In this document: positions 25,531 through 37,688 of the stretch, one piece after another | Layout: each line of letters opens with the position of its first letter | Position numbering within the stretch: the first letter of the stretch is position 1 | Assembly (NCBI RefSeq): GCF_963920485.1 | Contig: NZ_OY986431.1 | Span: 1,736,001-1,800,000, forward strand | From: Cyanobium usitatum str. Tous | Lineage (GTDB): Bacteria; Cyanobacteriota; Cyanobacteriia; PCC-6307; Cyanobiaceae | DNA: 64,000 nucleotides | Direction: 5' to 3' | Position numbers and translations under genes: made by a program | Notes under the pieces: generated by a model | Told to the model about the DNA's origin: nothing | The model's input: only the letters and a program-made list of their open reading frames with translations | Database searches by the model: none

Positions 25531-26621
25531 GACGACTGCCCCATGGCAACACCCAGATCGATGCCAAGGCCGGGGCCCGCTGGCGGAATCAGCACGTCTC
25601 CCTGCACAGGCAGCCCCTTGAAGGGGTCGTCCACCAGGTTGAGGTGGCTATCGAGGTCGGGCCAGGTCACCAGGGGCAGCAGCTGGGCTGCGGCGCCATT
25701 GAGCAGGGCGCCATCGGAGTAGCAGCCCACCATCACCCCTAAACCCAAGCGACGAGCCGTCTGGGCCAGCAGCAGGGCCTCGCTGAGGCCACCGCTCTTG
25801 AGCAACTTGATGTTGATGCCATCTACGTGGGGGGCCAGCCGCAGCAGATCGGCCAGCTGCCAGCAGCTCTCATCGGCCACCAGGGGCAGGGGGCAAAGGC
25901 CGTGCAGAGCTGCAAAGCCAGCGGTATCCAGCTGGGGATCCAGCAGGGGCGCCAGGGGCTGCTCCAGCAGCACCACGCCGGCCCGCTCCAGGGGCTCGAG
26001 CATGGCCCGGGCTGTGGCCAGATCCCAGCCGCCGTTGGCATCCACCTGCAGCTCGCAGGCGCTGCCGGTCTGCTGGCGCCGCTGCTCGAGGGCGCTAGCC
26101 ACCCCCTCCAGCAGGGCCAGGTCGTGGGCGATGCCAGCGGGACTGCCCAGCTTGAGCTTGATGCGGGTGGCAGGCAGCTGCAGCCACCAGCGCTCGAGCC
26201 GCGCCAGGACAGCCTCGGGCGTACCTAAGCCAAGGGTGACGCTGGTGGCGACACAGGCGCCTGGATCCAGGCCCCAGAGCCGGTGCAGCGGCTGGTTCAA
26301 CCTTTTGCCCCACCAATCGTGCAGGGCCAGATCCAAGCCACAACGGGCGGGGGGGCTCAGGGCGGCCAGCAGGGGCTCCAGGGCCTGCAGGGGCTGGGGC
26401 GCCAGAGCCGCAAGCTGGGGGGCAACCGCCTCCAGCTCCGCCGCAACGGCATCGGTGTCGTAATGGCGGTGGCCGGTCTCAAAGCCGCCGGTCTCGCCGA
26501 TGCCCGTGAGTCCGTCGTGCTCAAGGCTCACCAGCAGGTGCTCCACCGCAGCCGTCGTGCCGCGGCTGATGGCCAGGGGCACGGCCTTGGTGAGCTGAAA
26601 GCGGCGCAGGCGAAGCTGCAT
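25524..26621 (-). CDS. dipeptide epimerase / N-acyl amino acid racemase-like enolase (DgcA-like)
   Basis: A 365-residue member of the enolase superfamily, muconate-lactonizing branch. TRIKLKLGS carries the KxK acid/base pair near residue 155, metal ligands appear in LQVDANGGWD, LLEQPL and LVADESCW, and NIKLLKSGG holds the second catalytic lysine. It fits L-Ala-D/L-Glu epimerases (YcjG) or the DgcA racemase; pairing with the DUF1611 gene favours DgcA. ATG 26621 puts the capping domain MQLRLRRFQLTKAVPL at the N-terminus; the longer frame to 26903 is antisense to miaB. Confidence 0.85.
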   Translation of the reverse strand: MQLRLRRFQLTKAVPLAISRGTTAAVEHLLVSLEHDGLTGIGETGGFETGHRHYDTDAVAAELEAVAPQLAALAPQPLQALEPLLAALSPPARCGLDLALHDWWGKRLNQPLHRLWGLDPGACVATSVTLGLGTPEAVLARLERWWLQLPATRIKLKLGSPAGIAHDLALLEGVASALEQRRQQTGSACELQVDANGGWDLATARAMLEPLERAGVVLLEQPLAPLLDPQLDTAGFAALHGLCPLPLVADESCWQLADLLRLAPHVDGINIKLLKSGGLSEALLLAQTARRLGLGVMVGCYSDGALLNGAAAQLLPLVTWPDLDSHLNLVDDPFKGLPVQGDVLIPPAGPGLGIDLGVAMGQSSC

Positions 26622-26759
26622 CAGGGCTAAGGCGCTGCTCTCAAGCTGACACGGGTCTGGCACCCGTCCTGGAATCCGGACAGCGTGTACAGATTCCAGG
26701 ACACCAGCCCAGGCCCCTTTGCCCGCCAGCCGCCAACCCTGATGGCCGAAACTAGTTGC

Positions 26760-28133
26760 ATGACGGCCACCAACCTCAGCACCAACGTCGCCCGCGGCAG
26801 CTACTGGATCACCACCTTTGGCTGCCAGATGAACAAGGCGGATTCCGAGCGCATGGCCGGGATCCTGGAAGCCATGGGCTACCAGGAGGGGACAGACGAG
26901 CACAGCGCCGATCTGGTGCTCTACAACACCTGCACAATCCGCGATAGCGCCGAGCAGAAGGTTTACAGCTACCTAGGCCGCCAGGCCCAACGCAAGCGCC
27001 TCAACCCCAACCTCACCCTGGTGGTGGCGGGCTGTGTGGCCCAGCAGGAGGGCGAATCCTTGCTGCGGCGCGTGCCCGAGCTGGATCTGGTGATGGGCCC
27101 CCAGCACGCCAACCGACTGGACACCTTGCTGGCCCAGGTGGAGCAGGGTCAGCAGGTGCTGGCCACCGGTGAGCAGCACATCCTTGAAGACATCACCACC
27201 GCTCGCCGAGATAGCCAGGTATGCGGCTGGGTGAATGTGATCTACGGCTGCAATGAACGCTGCACCTACTGCGTGGTGCCCTCGGTGCGCGGCCAGGAGC
27301 AGTCGCGGCTGCCGGGCGCCATCAAGCTGGAGATGGAGGGCCTGGCGGCGCGCGGCTTTAAAGAGATCACCCTGCTGGGCCAAAACATCGATGCCTACGG
27401 CCGTGACCTGCCCGGCATCAGCCCGGAGGGCCGCCGGGCCCACACCCTCACCGACCTGCTGCATCACGTTCACGACGTGGCCGGAATTGAGCGGATTCGC
27501 TTTGCCACCAGCCACCCGCGCTACTTCACCGAGCGCCTGATCGATGCTTGCGCCGACCTACCCAAGGTGTGCGAGCACTTCCATGTGCCCTTCCAGAGCG
27601 GCGACGACGATGTGCTCAAAGCCATGGCCCGCGGTTACACGGTGGATCGCTACCGCCGCATCGTTGAGCGCATCCGCGAGCGCATGCCCGATGCCGCCAT
27701 CAGCGCCGATGCGATCGTGGCCTTCCCGGGCGAAAGCGACGCCCAATACCGCCGCACCCTGGCCCTGATTGAGGAGATCGGCTTCGACCTGGTCAATACC
27801 GCCGCCTACTCGCCGCGGCCCCACACCCCAGCGGCCGACTGGCCAGACCAGCTCAGCGAGGCGGTGAAGGTGGAGCGCCTGCAGGAGCTCAACGCCCTGG
27901 TGGAGCGCACCGCCCAGCAGCGCAGCAACCGCTACGCCGGCCGCTGTGAAGAGATCCTGGTGGAAAGCAGCAATCCCAAAAACTCCAACCAGGTGATGGG
28001 CCGCACCCGCACCAACCGGCTCACCTTTTTCCCCGGCCAAAACCTCGATGGCAGCCCGATCAAACCGGGCGACCTAGTGACGGTCCAAATCGAAGAGGTG
28101 CGCGCCTTCTCCTTGAGCGGCAAACTGGCCTGA
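26760..28133 (+). CDS. miaB: tRNA-2-methylthio-N6-dimethylallyladenosine synthase
   Basis: A 457-residue radical-SAM methylthiotransferase modifying A37 of tRNAs. The UPF0004 domain shows [22 protein letters not shown] and [11 protein letters not shown], the three Cys of the auxiliary cluster. The radical SAM CxxxCxxC is [14 protein letters not shown] near residue 165, followed by [13 protein letters not shown]-terminal TRAM domain ([13 protein letters not shown]) completes it. ATG 26760 gives MTATNLS; ATG 26742 is also possible. Confidence 0.95.
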   Translation: MTATNLSTNVARGSYWITTFGCQMNKADSERMAGILEAMGYQEGTDEHSADLVLYNTCTIRDSAEQKVYSYLGRQAQRKRLNPNLTLVVAGCVAQQEGESLLRRVPELDLVMGPQHANRLDTLLAQVEQGQQVLATGEQHILEDITTARRDSQVCGWVNVIYGCNERCTYCVVPSVRGQEQSRLPGAIKLEMEGLAARGFKEITLLGQNIDAYGRDLPGISPEGRRAHTLTDLLHHVHDVAGIERIRFATSHPRYFTERLIDACADLPKVCEHFHVPFQSGDDDVLKAMARGYTVDRYRRIVERIRERMPDAAISADAIVAFPGESDAQYRRTLALIEEIGFDLVNTAAYSPRPHTPAADWPDQLSEAVKVERLQELNALVERTAQQRSNRYAGRCEEILVESSNPKNSNQVMGRTRTNRLTFFPGQNLDGSPIKPGDLVTVQIEEVRAFSLSGKLA

Positions 28134-28166
28134 GTTTTGGGCCCCCTGGGCCGCGTACCGGCTGGC

Positions 28167-29264
28167 ATGACTCCCACCCCCATCGCCGTTGGTCTGATCT
28201 TTGGGGGAGCCTCCGGCGAACACGCCGTGTCAATCCGTTCCGCCGCCACGGTGGCTGCCGCCGTGCGGGATGCCGAAAACGCGTCTTCATACGCGCTGCA
28301 TTGCTTCTACATCGACCCCGAAGGGCGCTGGTGGGGAGCTGAGTTGGCCGATGCTGTGCTGCGCCAGGGCAGCCCGGCCCGGCCCGAGCAACTGCCCCAA
28401 CCGCTGCCGCCGCCTGGATTTCGGGGCTTACCCCCAGGCGCCCTGGAGATTGATGTGTGGCTGCCGGTGCTGCACGGCCCCAACGGCGAAGACGGCACGA
28501 TCCAGGGGCTATTCACCCTGATGCAGGTTCCCTATGTGGGTTCGGGGGTGCTGGGCTCGGCGGTGGGCATGGATAAGCAGGCGATGAAGGCCGCCTTCGC
28601 CGCCGCCGGCCTGCCCCAGGTGCCCTATGCCTGCGTGTCGGCCAGCGCGGTGGCGAGCGGCGGTACAGCCCTGCTCGACCAGCTGGAGAGCCAGCTCGGC
28701 TACCCCTGCTTCGTTAAACCCGCCAACCTGGGCTCTTCAGTGGGCATCAGTAAGGCCACTGATCGGCCCAGCCTGCAGGCCGGACTAAAGCTTGCGGCCG
28801 CCCTTGATCCGCGGCTGGTGGTGGAGCAGGGGGTCACGGCCCGGGAATTGGAATGCGCCGTGCGGGGCGGCGGCCACCAGCCCCTGCAGGCCTCGGTGCT
28901 GGGCGAAATCTGCTTTGAAGCTGATTGGTACGACTACGACACCAAATACAGCGAGGGCAAAAGCCACACCGTGATCCCGGCGCTGGTGCCAGAGGCGGTG
29001 GCTGAACGCTGCCGGGCCATGGCGATCGAGGCCTGTGAGGCAGTTGGTGCCATGGGGCTTTCGCGGGTTGACTTCTTCTTCTGCGAAGCCAGCGGCGAGC
29101 TGTGGCTCAACGAGATCAACACCCTGCCGGGCTTTACCAGCCAGAGCATGTACCCGATGCTCTGGGCCGCCACCGGTGTGACGCTGCCCACCTTGGTGCG
29201 CGAATTGATTGAAGGGGCCCGAGAATGGCACTTGCAAGTTTTCAGCGGAGGCCCTTCGACATGA
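28167..29264 (+). CDS. ddl: D-alanine-D-alanine ligase
   Basis: A 365-residue ATP-grasp enzyme making the D-Ala-D-Ala dipeptide for peptidoglycan. [19 protein letters not shown] opens the protein, [14 protein letters not shown] near residue 105, the ATP-binding [16 protein letters not shown] near 190 and the C-terminal [17 protein letters not shown] follow. ATG 28167 gives [10 protein letters not shown]; the frame is open from 28137 but the shorter form fits the family. Its stop overlaps the next gene's ATG (ATGA). Confidence 0.96.
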   Translation: MTPTPIAVGLIFGGASGEHAVSIRSAATVAAAVRDAENASSYALHCFYIDPEGRWWGAELADAVLRQGSPARPEQLPQPLPPPGFRGLPPGALEIDVWLPVLHGPNGEDGTIQGLFTLMQVPYVGSGVLGSAVGMDKQAMKAAFAAAGLPQVPYACVSASAVASGGTALLDQLESQLGYPCFVKPANLGSSVGISKATDRPSLQAGLKLAAALDPRLVVEQGVTARELECAVRGGGHQPLQASVLGEICFEADWYDYDTKYSEGKSHTVIPALVPEAVAERCRAMAIEACEAVGAMGLSRVDFFFCEASGELWLNEINTLPGFTSQSMYPMLWAATGVTLPTLVRELIEGAREWHLQVFSGGPST

Positions 29265-29671
29265 GTCACGGCCTGCTTTGGCTGCCACTGCTTTTGGTGT
29301 TCGTGCTGCTCACCGCCTTGGGCTGGCTCGAGCGACGGCGGCAGCGCTTGTTTCGCGAATGGGCCGAGGGCTCCGAGCTCGCCAAGCTCGACAGCTGCGG
29401 CGGCGCCCGGCTGGTGGATGGCCTGCTGAGTTGGTGCTCCTTCGAAGCCGGCCAGCTCAAGCAGGACGACTTTTTTGTGATTAAGCAGCTCGAATTGGTT
29501 GAGCTGCTGTCGCTGGGTTCGGGCGAGGCGCCCCTCACCGAGGAGAGCCAGGGGGCTTGCCGCCTGCGCCTAGTGGGAGGTGGCGAACAAAAAGACCTGC
29601 CCTTCGCCGATGCGGAGCGGGCCCGCCGCTGGATCGCTGAGCTGATGTCCCGCTCGCGCTGCGAGCTGTGA
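29261..29671 (+). CDS. hypothetical single-helix membrane protein between ddl and ftsQ
   Basis: A 136-residue protein with an N-terminal membrane helix ([19 protein letters not shown]), a basic RRRQRLF stop-transfer segment, then a soluble domain ([30 protein letters not shown]). ATG 29261 overlaps the ddl stop. Position between ddl and ftsQ, with 7 bp to ftsQ, suggests a link with cell wall or division, but I recognise no family. Confidence 0.75.
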   Translation: MSHGLLWLPLLLVFVLLTALGWLERRRQRLFREWAEGSELAKLDSCGGARLVDGLLSWCSFEAGQLKQDDFFVIKQLELVELLSLGSGEAPLTEESQGACRLRLVGGGEQKDLPFADAERARRWIAELMSRSRCEL

Positions 29672-29678
29672 GACAGGA

Positions 29679-30512
29679 GTGGAACCTGTTGCGGTGAGTA
29701 CCACCCCTGCCCCACCTGGATCGGAGCGACGGCGCCAACTGCGCCAGCAGCGGCAGCGAGAGCGACTGCGCAATCTTTGGCGTTTTCTTGTGCTGCTAGC
29801 CCTCGCCGGCGGCCTGGGCTACGGCCTGCTGCGCCAGGGCTGGGTGCTAACCGGCCCCGACCAGGTGGAGGTGGTGGGCAGCCAGCAGGTGGGAACCGAC
29901 CAGGTGGTGCAAGCCATCCGGCTGACCTTTCCCCAACCCCTGCTGGGCCTGCACCCCAAACGCATCGCCGAGTCGCTGGCCAGTGCCCTGCCGGTGGAAC
30001 AGGTGCAGGTCAGTCGGCTGATGGCACCGCCGCGGCTGCGGGTTGAACTGGTCGACCGCCAGGCGGTAGCCCGGGCCCAGCGACGCACCTCCAAGGGAAG
30101 CGAGCAGGGCTATGTCGATCGACTCGGCCACTGGATGAGCATGGGCCAGGGCCAGAGGGCCGCGGCCAAAGCCAGTGCCGGCTTGCTGGTGCTGGGTTGG
30201 CAGGCCCGCTACCGCCCGGCCCTCGCCCTGGTGCTCGAACAACGGGGGCGGCTTGGTGGCGACATCAGCCAGATCCGCTTTGAACCAGACAGCAGCCTCT
30301 GGCTGCAGAGCAAGCGGCTCGGCAAGGTGCGCCTCGGGCCGGCTGATGCCCAGCTGGAGCGGCGCCTGGAGGTGCTGGAGCACCTGCAACAGGAACTGCC
30401 GGCAAAGGTGAAGGGGCGCCAGCTGCAATCCATCGATCTCAGCGATCCGGAACAACCTGAACTGGGACTGCCTTTCACCCCTAGCCGGGCGGCCGCAGTC
30501 AGTTCGCCGTGA
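29679..30512 (+). CDS. ftsQ: cell division protein FtsQ
   Basis: A 277-residue bitopic protein: a basic cytoplasmic tail (SERRRQLRQQRQRERLRNLW), one helix (FLVLLALAGGLGYGLL, about 35-50) and a POTRA domain beginning GPDQVEVVGSQQVGTDQVV, then the FtsQ beta domain. It recruits later divisome proteins in the septal membrane. The FtsQ family is weakly conserved, but topology, POTRA and the position just upstream of ftsZ support the call. Confidence 0.88.
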   Translation: MEPVAVSTTPAPPGSERRRQLRQQRQRERLRNLWRFLVLLALAGGLGYGLLRQGWVLTGPDQVEVVGSQQVGTDQVVQAIRLTFPQPLLGLHPKRIAESLASALPVEQVQVSRLMAPPRLRVELVDRQAVARAQRRTSKGSEQGYVDRLGHWMSMGQGQRAAAKASAGLLVLGWQARYRPALALVLEQRGRLGGDISQIRFEPDSSLWLQSKRLGKVRLGPADAQLERRLEVLEHLQQELPAKVKGRQLQSIDLSDPEQPELGLPFTPSRAAAVSSP

Positions 30513-30589
30513 GGAATCCAGCAGAGATGCGCCAGGAAACCCGTAAAGGTGAGAAACTCGCCTAATACAGGCATGCAAACGTTGTCATA

Positions 30590-31771
30590 ATGCAGCCGCA
30601 GATTGATCGCACCGCCTCTCCCGATGCCGCAATGCCTGAAAGCTTTTCCCAATACAACGGTGTCCAGCCTGTGAACGAACCGTCCTTGGGGGGTGCGTCT
30701 GGCGAAATCGTACCGAGCCAGTCGGCACGCATCGAAGTGATCGGGGTCGGCGGTGGCGGCAGCAATGCGGTGAACCGGATGATTGCCTCCGACCTCCAGG
30801 GTGTGGGCTACCGGGTGCTTAATACGGACGCCCAGGCGCTGCTGCAGTCGGCATCGCAGAAGCGCATCCAGCTCGGACAAAAACTGACTCGCGGCCTGGG
30901 TGCCGGCGGTAATCCGGTAATCGGCCAAAAGGCTGCGGAAGAGTCCCGGGCCGAACTGCAGGAATCGCTTCAGGGTGCCGACCTTGTTTTCATCGCCGCT
31001 GGCATGGGTGGCGGCACCGGCACCGGCGCTGCACCAATCCTTGCCGAGGTCGCCAAAGAAGTTGGCGCCCTCACCGTAGGCATCGTCACCAAGCCCTTCG
31101 GGTTTGAAGGTCGCAAGCGGCTGCGTCAGGCTGAAGAGGGCATTGCCCGGCTGGCCGAAAGCGTGGACACCTTGATCGTGATCCCCAACGATCGCCTGCG
31201 CGATGCCATTGCCGGTGCCCCCCTGCAAGAGGCCTTCCGCGCCGCCGATGACGTGCTGCGGATGGGCGTTAAGGGCATCAGCGACATCATCACCAGGCCT
31301 GGCTTGGTGAACGTCGACTTCGCCGACGTGCGCTCGGTGATGGCTGGCGCCGGCACCGCCCTGCTCGGCATCGGTGTGGGCTCAGGCCGCTCCCGCGCCC
31401 TTGAGGCGGCTCAGGCGGCGATGAGCAGCCCCCTGCTGGAATCGGCCCGCATCGACGGTGCCAAGGGTTGTGTGATCAATATCAGCGGCGGCAAAGACAT
31501 GACCCTCGAGGACATGACCACCGCCTCTGAAGTGATCTACGAGGTTGTCGATCCTGACGCCAACATCATTGTGGGTGCCGTGGTGGATGAACGCCTCGAG
31601 GGAGAAATCCATGTGACCGTGATCGCCACCGGCTTTGAGAGCGGCGCCCCTTACCGCACCGAGCGCACCGTGGTCAGCTTTGCCGGCACCCCCCTGTTCA
31701 GAAGCAACCAGGAGGAACGGGGCGCCAAAATTCCGACCTTCCTGCTCAACCGCCAGAGCCAGGACAGCTAG
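30590..31771 (+). CDS. ftsZ: cell division GTPase FtsZ
   Basis: A 393-residue tubulin homologue that forms the Z ring. [18 protein letters not shown] near residue 45, the tubulin signature [14 protein letters not shown] near 145 and [11 protein letters not shown] are clear. The T7 loop NVDFADV carries the catalytic acid. An N-terminal extension of about 40 residues before the GTPase core is usual for cyanobacteria. The C-terminal peptide is short ([14 protein letters not shown]). ATG 30590, 77 bp after ftsQ. Confidence 0.97.
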   Translation: MQPQIDRTASPDAAMPESFSQYNGVQPVNEPSLGGASGEIVPSQSARIEVIGVGGGGSNAVNRMIASDLQGVGYRVLNTDAQALLQSASQKRIQLGQKLTRGLGAGGNPVIGQKAAEESRAELQESLQGADLVFIAAGMGGGTGTGAAPILAEVAKEVGALTVGIVTKPFGFEGRKRLRQAEEGIARLAESVDTLIVIPNDRLRDAIAGAPLQEAFRAADDVLRMGVKGISDIITRPGLVNVDFADVRSVMAGAGTALLGIGVGSGRSRALEAAQAAMSSPLLESARIDGAKGCVINISGGKDMTLEDMTTASEVIYEVVDPDANIIVGAVVDERLEGEIHVTVIATGFESGAPYRTERTVVSFAGTPLFRSNQEERGAKIPTFLLNRQSQDS

Positions 31772-31789
31772 CTAGCGGTTTGTGATTGG

Positions 31790-31885
31790 GGTGACCCGGA
31801 TTCCACGCCTGCCCTGAGCATCCCGTGTGGCTGCTCCCTTCCGGTCCTGACCAGATTTGGGCGTCGGAGCCGCATGGGTCCGAGT
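31790..31885 (-). ncRNA. ffs: bacterial signal recognition particle RNA (4.5S type)
   Basis: On the minus strand the universally conserved SRP domain IV core appears as GGTCAGGACCGGAAGGGAGC followed by AGCC (about 31830-31853). Flanking halves pair into a long hairpin: GACCC at 31876-31880 with GGGTC at 31793-31797 (minus-strand reading) and ACGCC with GGCGT further in. Length about 95 nt fits a small bacterial SRP RNA. Ends are approximate. It lies antisense to the ftsZ/panB direction in the gap between them. Confidence 0.88.
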
Positions 31886-31892
31886 CGATTAG

Positions 31893-32771
<879 letters not shown>

Positions 32772-34077
32772 GGGCCAGGCCAGCTGGATCGCTGAGTCGC
32801 CAGCGGGGCCCCTCAATCCGCAGCAGCCCCTCACTGGTCCACAGCTCCAGGCGGCCGCGCAAGGCCGCAAGCGCCTCTGGCCCCAGCCCCACCTGGGCCA
32901 GCAGGGCGGGCATGGAAACCCCCTCGCGGCGGCGCAACCCCACCAGCAAGCGCTCATCCAGCGGCATGCCTGGGCAAGCCGGGCCAGGGCTAGCGGGCGG
33001 CGAGCCCGGCTGGGCCAACCAGTCGGCGTAGGCCTCGCGGGTGCGCGGCCGGGCCAGCCGCTCACCCCAGGGTGCCGCGGTGGCTCCCATCCCAAAGCCC
33101 CACCAGCCGGCGCCGCTCCAGTAGACGCGGTTGTGGCGAGAGGCGTGTCCGGGGAGGGCGTAGTTGGAGATCTCGTAGTGGCCGTAGCCAGCGGCGCTGA
33201 GCTCGGCCCAGGTGAGTTCCATCAAGTCGGCGCCCAGGTCGGCATCGGGGAGCTGCAGCTGGCCGCGATCGTGACGCTGGGCAAACACGGTGCCGGGCTC
33301 CAAGGTGAGGTCGTAGACGGAGAGGTGGGGCGGTGCCAGGGCAATCGCTTGGCGCAGTTGGTGGCGCCACTGGCCCAGGTCCTGACCCGGCAGCCCCTGG
33401 ATCAGATCCAGGCTCCAGCTGCTGAGGGCCCCTCCGGCCAGGGCTTGGGCCAGCCAGCCGGCGGCCTCCAGCAGGTCCGCGCCGCGGTGGCGGCGACCCA
33501 GGCCGGCGAGCACGGCATCGTCAAAGCTCTGGCCACCCAAGCTCACCCGGTTTACCCCGGCCTGCAGATAGCCCGCCAGGCGATCCTGGTCAAAACTGGC
33601 TGGATCAAGCTCCAGGCTGATCTCAGCTCCGGGAGCCAAGCCAAACCGGCAGCTCAGAGCCGCCAGCAGGGCCTCCAGCTGGGAAGGCGTCAGCAGCGAG
33701 GGCGTGCCGCCACCGAAATAAACCGTGGACAGCGGTGGGCCGGGGGGCGAGGCGGCAATCTCCTGCAGCAGCAGGCTGAGGTAGGCCGCAATCGAGGCCG
33801 ACCCCGGCGCCGGCGCTTCGCCGCTGGCACGGTCGCCAAGGGGCACCACAGGAAAGTCGCAATAAAAGCAACGCCGGTGACAAAAAGGGATGTGCAAATA
33901 GGCACTGCGCGGCGGCCAGGGCTGGGCGACTGCCGGGCCTGGAACCCCTTCTGGGATTGAAACTGGATGGGGAAATTGGGCAGTCACAACGACAAGTGCG
34001 GAAACCCCTTCAGGCCAAGGGCACCGAAATCAGGCATGCTGCAGGCCAGATCAGCTGGGTAGCCACGCACGACGGGA

Positions 34078-35232
34078 ATGGTGAACTCCCTCATCCTGAT
34101 CCTGTTTGTGATCTCTGGCGCTGCCGCCGGCTGGCTGGGGGTAGACCTGCTACCCGAGCAGCTGCTGCTGCAGGTGGACAAGCCAGAAGGGCTGCGCACG
34201 GTGCTGGGCGGCTTCGGTTCCTTCTTTGGAGTGATCGCTGGAGTTTTCTTCCAGCAGCTGCGGCGCAAGCTGATGCAGCAGGTGCGCACCATGCCCACCG
34301 ATCTGCTGGTAAGCCGCGCCGTGGGTCTGATCCTCGGCCTGCTGGTGGCCAACTTGCTGCTTGCGCCGATCCTGCTGCTGCCCCTGCCCTGGGAGGTGAT
34401 CTTCGTCAAACCGCTGGCGGCGGTGGTGAGCAACGTCTTTTTCGGCGTATCTGGCTACAACCTGGCCGAAGTCCATGGCCGCACCCTGCTGCGCCTGTTT
34501 AACCCCAGCAGCACGGAGGCGATGTTGGTGGCCGATGGGGTGCTGCAACCGGCCAGCGCCAAGATCCTCGACACCAGCGTGATCATTGATGGCCGCATCC
34601 GCGGACTGCTCGCCTCAGGGCTGCTGGAGGGCCAGGTGATCGTGGCCCAGAGCGTGATCGATGAGCTGCAGGCCCTGGCCGACTCTGGCAACGCCGAGAA
34701 GCGCGGCCGGGGCCGCCGCGGCCTCAAGCTGCTGAGCGAGCTGCGCGAGCAGTACGGCCGGCGCCTAGTGGTCAACATCACCCGCTACGAGGGCAACGGC
34801 GTTGACGACAAGCTGCTGCTGCTCACCGCCGACACCGGCGGCACCTTGCTCACCGCCGACTACAACCTGGCCAAGGTGGCTGAGGTGAAAGAGCTCAAGG
34901 TGCTCAACCTCAGCGAGCTGGTGATCGCCCTGCGGCCCGAGGTGCAGCCTGGCGACGAGCTGCTGCTCAAGATTGCCCGCGATGGCAAGGAGGCCGATCA
35001 GGGCGTGGGCTACCTCGACGACGGCACCATGGTGGTGGTGGAAGGCGCCCGGGGCCGCATTGGCGAGCGCCTGCCAGTGGTGGTCACCGGAGCCCTGCAA
35101 AACCCAACGGGCCGGATCGTTTTCGCCCGGGGCGACGGAGCCCCAGCCGAGTCCAATGGGGAAGCCACCGCCAAGCGCAAACCACGGCAAGAACGCAGCA
35201 AGGCCAATCCGCAGGCGGACGGCCCCCGCTAG
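34078..35232 (+). CDS. PIN/TRAM domain membrane protein (YacL-like)
   Basis: A 384-residue protein with four N-terminal hydrophobic helices (about 5-130), a PIN nuclease-like domain starting KILDTSVIIDGRIRG near residue 162 with acidic residues in VIDELQALAD and GVDDKLLLLTAD, and a TRAM domain (GYLDDGTMVVVEGARGRIG) near 300. YacL-type proteins are widespread, with an uncertain RNA-related role. The C-terminal tail is basic (KRKPRQERSK). ATG 34078 is preceded by GGGA. Upstream of clpR by 30 bp. Confidence 0.88.
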   Translation: MVNSLILILFVISGAAAGWLGVDLLPEQLLLQVDKPEGLRTVLGGFGSFFGVIAGVFFQQLRRKLMQQVRTMPTDLLVSRAVGLILGLLVANLLLAPILLLPLPWEVIFVKPLAAVVSNVFFGVSGYNLAEVHGRTLLRLFNPSSTEAMLVADGVLQPASAKILDTSVIIDGRIRGLLASGLLEGQVIVAQSVIDELQALADSGNAEKRGRGRRGLKLLSELREQYGRRLVVNITRYEGNGVDDKLLLLTADTGGTLLTADYNLAKVAEVKELKVLNLSELVIALRPEVQPGDELLLKIARDGKEADQGVGYLDDGTMVVVEGARGRIGERLPVVVTGALQNPTGRIVFARGDGAPAESNGEATAKRKPRQERSKANPQADGPR

Positions 35233-35262
35233 GCTCCGGACACCTGCTTCCATTAACCGCGG

Positions 35263-35949
35263 ATGTCGGTTTCAGCCCCCTACTACGGCGATTCCGCGGC
35301 CATGCGCACGCCGCCGCCCGATCTGCCCAGCCTGCTGCTGAAGGAGCGGATCGTCTATCTGGGCTTGCCCCTGTTCAGCGACGACGACGCCAAGCGCCAA
35401 ATGGGCATTGACGTCACCGAGCTGATCATTGCCCAGCTGCTCTACCTGGAGTTTGACAACCCGGAGAAGCCGATTTTCTTCTACATCAACTCCACCGGCA
35501 CCAGCTGGTACACCGGCGACGCCGTTGGCTTTGAAACCGAAGCCTTCGCCATCGCCGACACGCTCCGCTACGTGAAGCCGCCGGTGCACACCATCTGCAT
35601 CGGCCAGGCGATGGGCACCGCAGCCATGATCCTCAGCGCTGGCACCAAGGGCCACCGGGCCGCCCTGCCCCACGCCTCGATCGTGCTGCACCAGCCCCGC
35701 AGCGGCGCCCGCGGCCAGGCCACCGACATCCAGATCCGGGCCCAGGAGGTGCTGCACAACAAGCGCACTCTGCTGGAGATGCTTTCTCTCAACACCGGTA
35801 AATCGGTGGAGCAGCTATCCCGCGATTCCGATCGCATGACCTACTTCACCGCTGAAGAAGCCAAGGAGTACGGACTGATCGATCGGGTACTGACCAGCCA
35901 AAAAGACCTTCCAACCGCTCCGCCGGCCACGGCAGCCGGCCTGGGCTGA
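35263..35949 (+). CDS. clpR: ClpR, catalytically inactive Clp protease subunit
   Basis: A 228-residue ClpP-fold protein. The nucleophile loop reads [13 protein letters not shown] instead of the usual GxAASMGA, so the active-site Ser is missing, the hallmark of ClpR. The His region ([18 protein letters not shown]) is kept. The insertion [25 protein letters not shown] is also characteristic of cyanobacterial ClpR. It forms a mixed ring with ClpP3, whose gene follows 47 bp downstream. Confidence 0.93.
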   Translation: MSVSAPYYGDSAAMRTPPPDLPSLLLKERIVYLGLPLFSDDDAKRQMGIDVTELIIAQLLYLEFDNPEKPIFFYINSTGTSWYTGDAVGFETEAFAIADTLRYVKPPVHTICIGQAMGTAAMILSAGTKGHRAALPHASIVLHQPRSGARGQATDIQIRAQEVLHNKRTLLEMLSLNTGKSVEQLSRDSDRMTYFTAEEAKEYGLIDRVLTSQKDLPTAPPATAAGLG

Positions 35950-35996
35950 GCCGCCCTCAGGCACCCCGCCCTCCACCGACCACCCCAACCAAACCC

Positions 35997-36599
35997 ATGC
36001 CCATCGGCACCCCCAGCGTTCCCTACCGCCTGCCCGGCAGCCAATACGAGCGCTGGGTTGACATCTACACCCGGCTGGGCGTGGAGCGCATTCTCTTCCT
36101 CGGCTCGGAGGTCACCGATGCGGTGGCCAACGCCCTGGTGGCCCAGATGCTCTATCTGGATTCGGAAGACAATTCAAAACCGATTTACCTGTACATCAAC
36201 TCCCCCGGCGGCTCGGTGACCGCGGGCCTGGCGATCTACGACACCATGCAGTACGTCAAGAGCGACGTGGTGACGATCTGCGTCGGCCTGGCCGCCTCGA
36301 TGGGCGCCTTCCTGCTGGGCGCCGGCACCAAAGGCAAGCGGTTGGCCCTGCCCCACAGCCGGATCATGATTCACCAGCCCCTGGGCGGCACTAGCCAGCG
36401 CCAGGCCAGTGACATCGAGATTGAGGCGAAGGAAATCCTGCGCATGAAGGACATGCTCAACCACTCGATGGCTGACATGACCGGCCAGTCTTTCGAGAAG
36501 ATCGAGAAGGACACCGACCGCGACTACTTCCTCAGCGCCGCAGAGGCCAAGGAGTATGGCCTGATCGACCGGGTGATAGCCAACCCCAGTGAGGCCTGA
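35997..36599 (+). CDS. clpP3: ATP-dependent Clp protease proteolytic subunit ClpP3
   Basis: A 200-residue serine protease subunit. [19 protein letters not shown], the catalytic Ser in [15 protein letters not shown] near residue 101, the His in [14 protein letters not shown] near 126 and the Asp in [14 protein letters not shown] near 175 make a full triad. With ClpR it forms the essential ClpP3/R core in cyanobacteria. ATG 35997. Confidence 0.95.
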   Translation: MPIGTPSVPYRLPGSQYERWVDIYTRLGVERILFLGSEVTDAVANALVAQMLYLDSEDNSKPIYLYINSPGGSVTAGLAIYDTMQYVKSDVVTICVGLAASMGAFLLGAGTKGKRLALPHSRIMIHQPLGGTSQRQASDIEIEAKEILRMKDMLNHSMADMTGQSFEKIEKDTDRDYFLSAAEAKEYGLIDRVIANPSEA

Positions 36600-36636
36600 A
36601 GGTCGTTTGCGTAAACTCGTCTTTGGATCTGCCTAG

Positions 36637-37641
<1,005 letters not shown>

Positions 37642-37688
37642 TCCAGCCCCTGCTGCTGGTTGCCCTCGCCTGCGGCCTCGATCGCCTG

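Noticed and set aside
24448-25722. 424-codon plus-strand ORF
   Set aside because: It is antisense to the DgcN and DgcA-like genes, which carry clear catalytic motifs; its Gln/His/Gly-rich product is typical of G+C-rich shadow frames.
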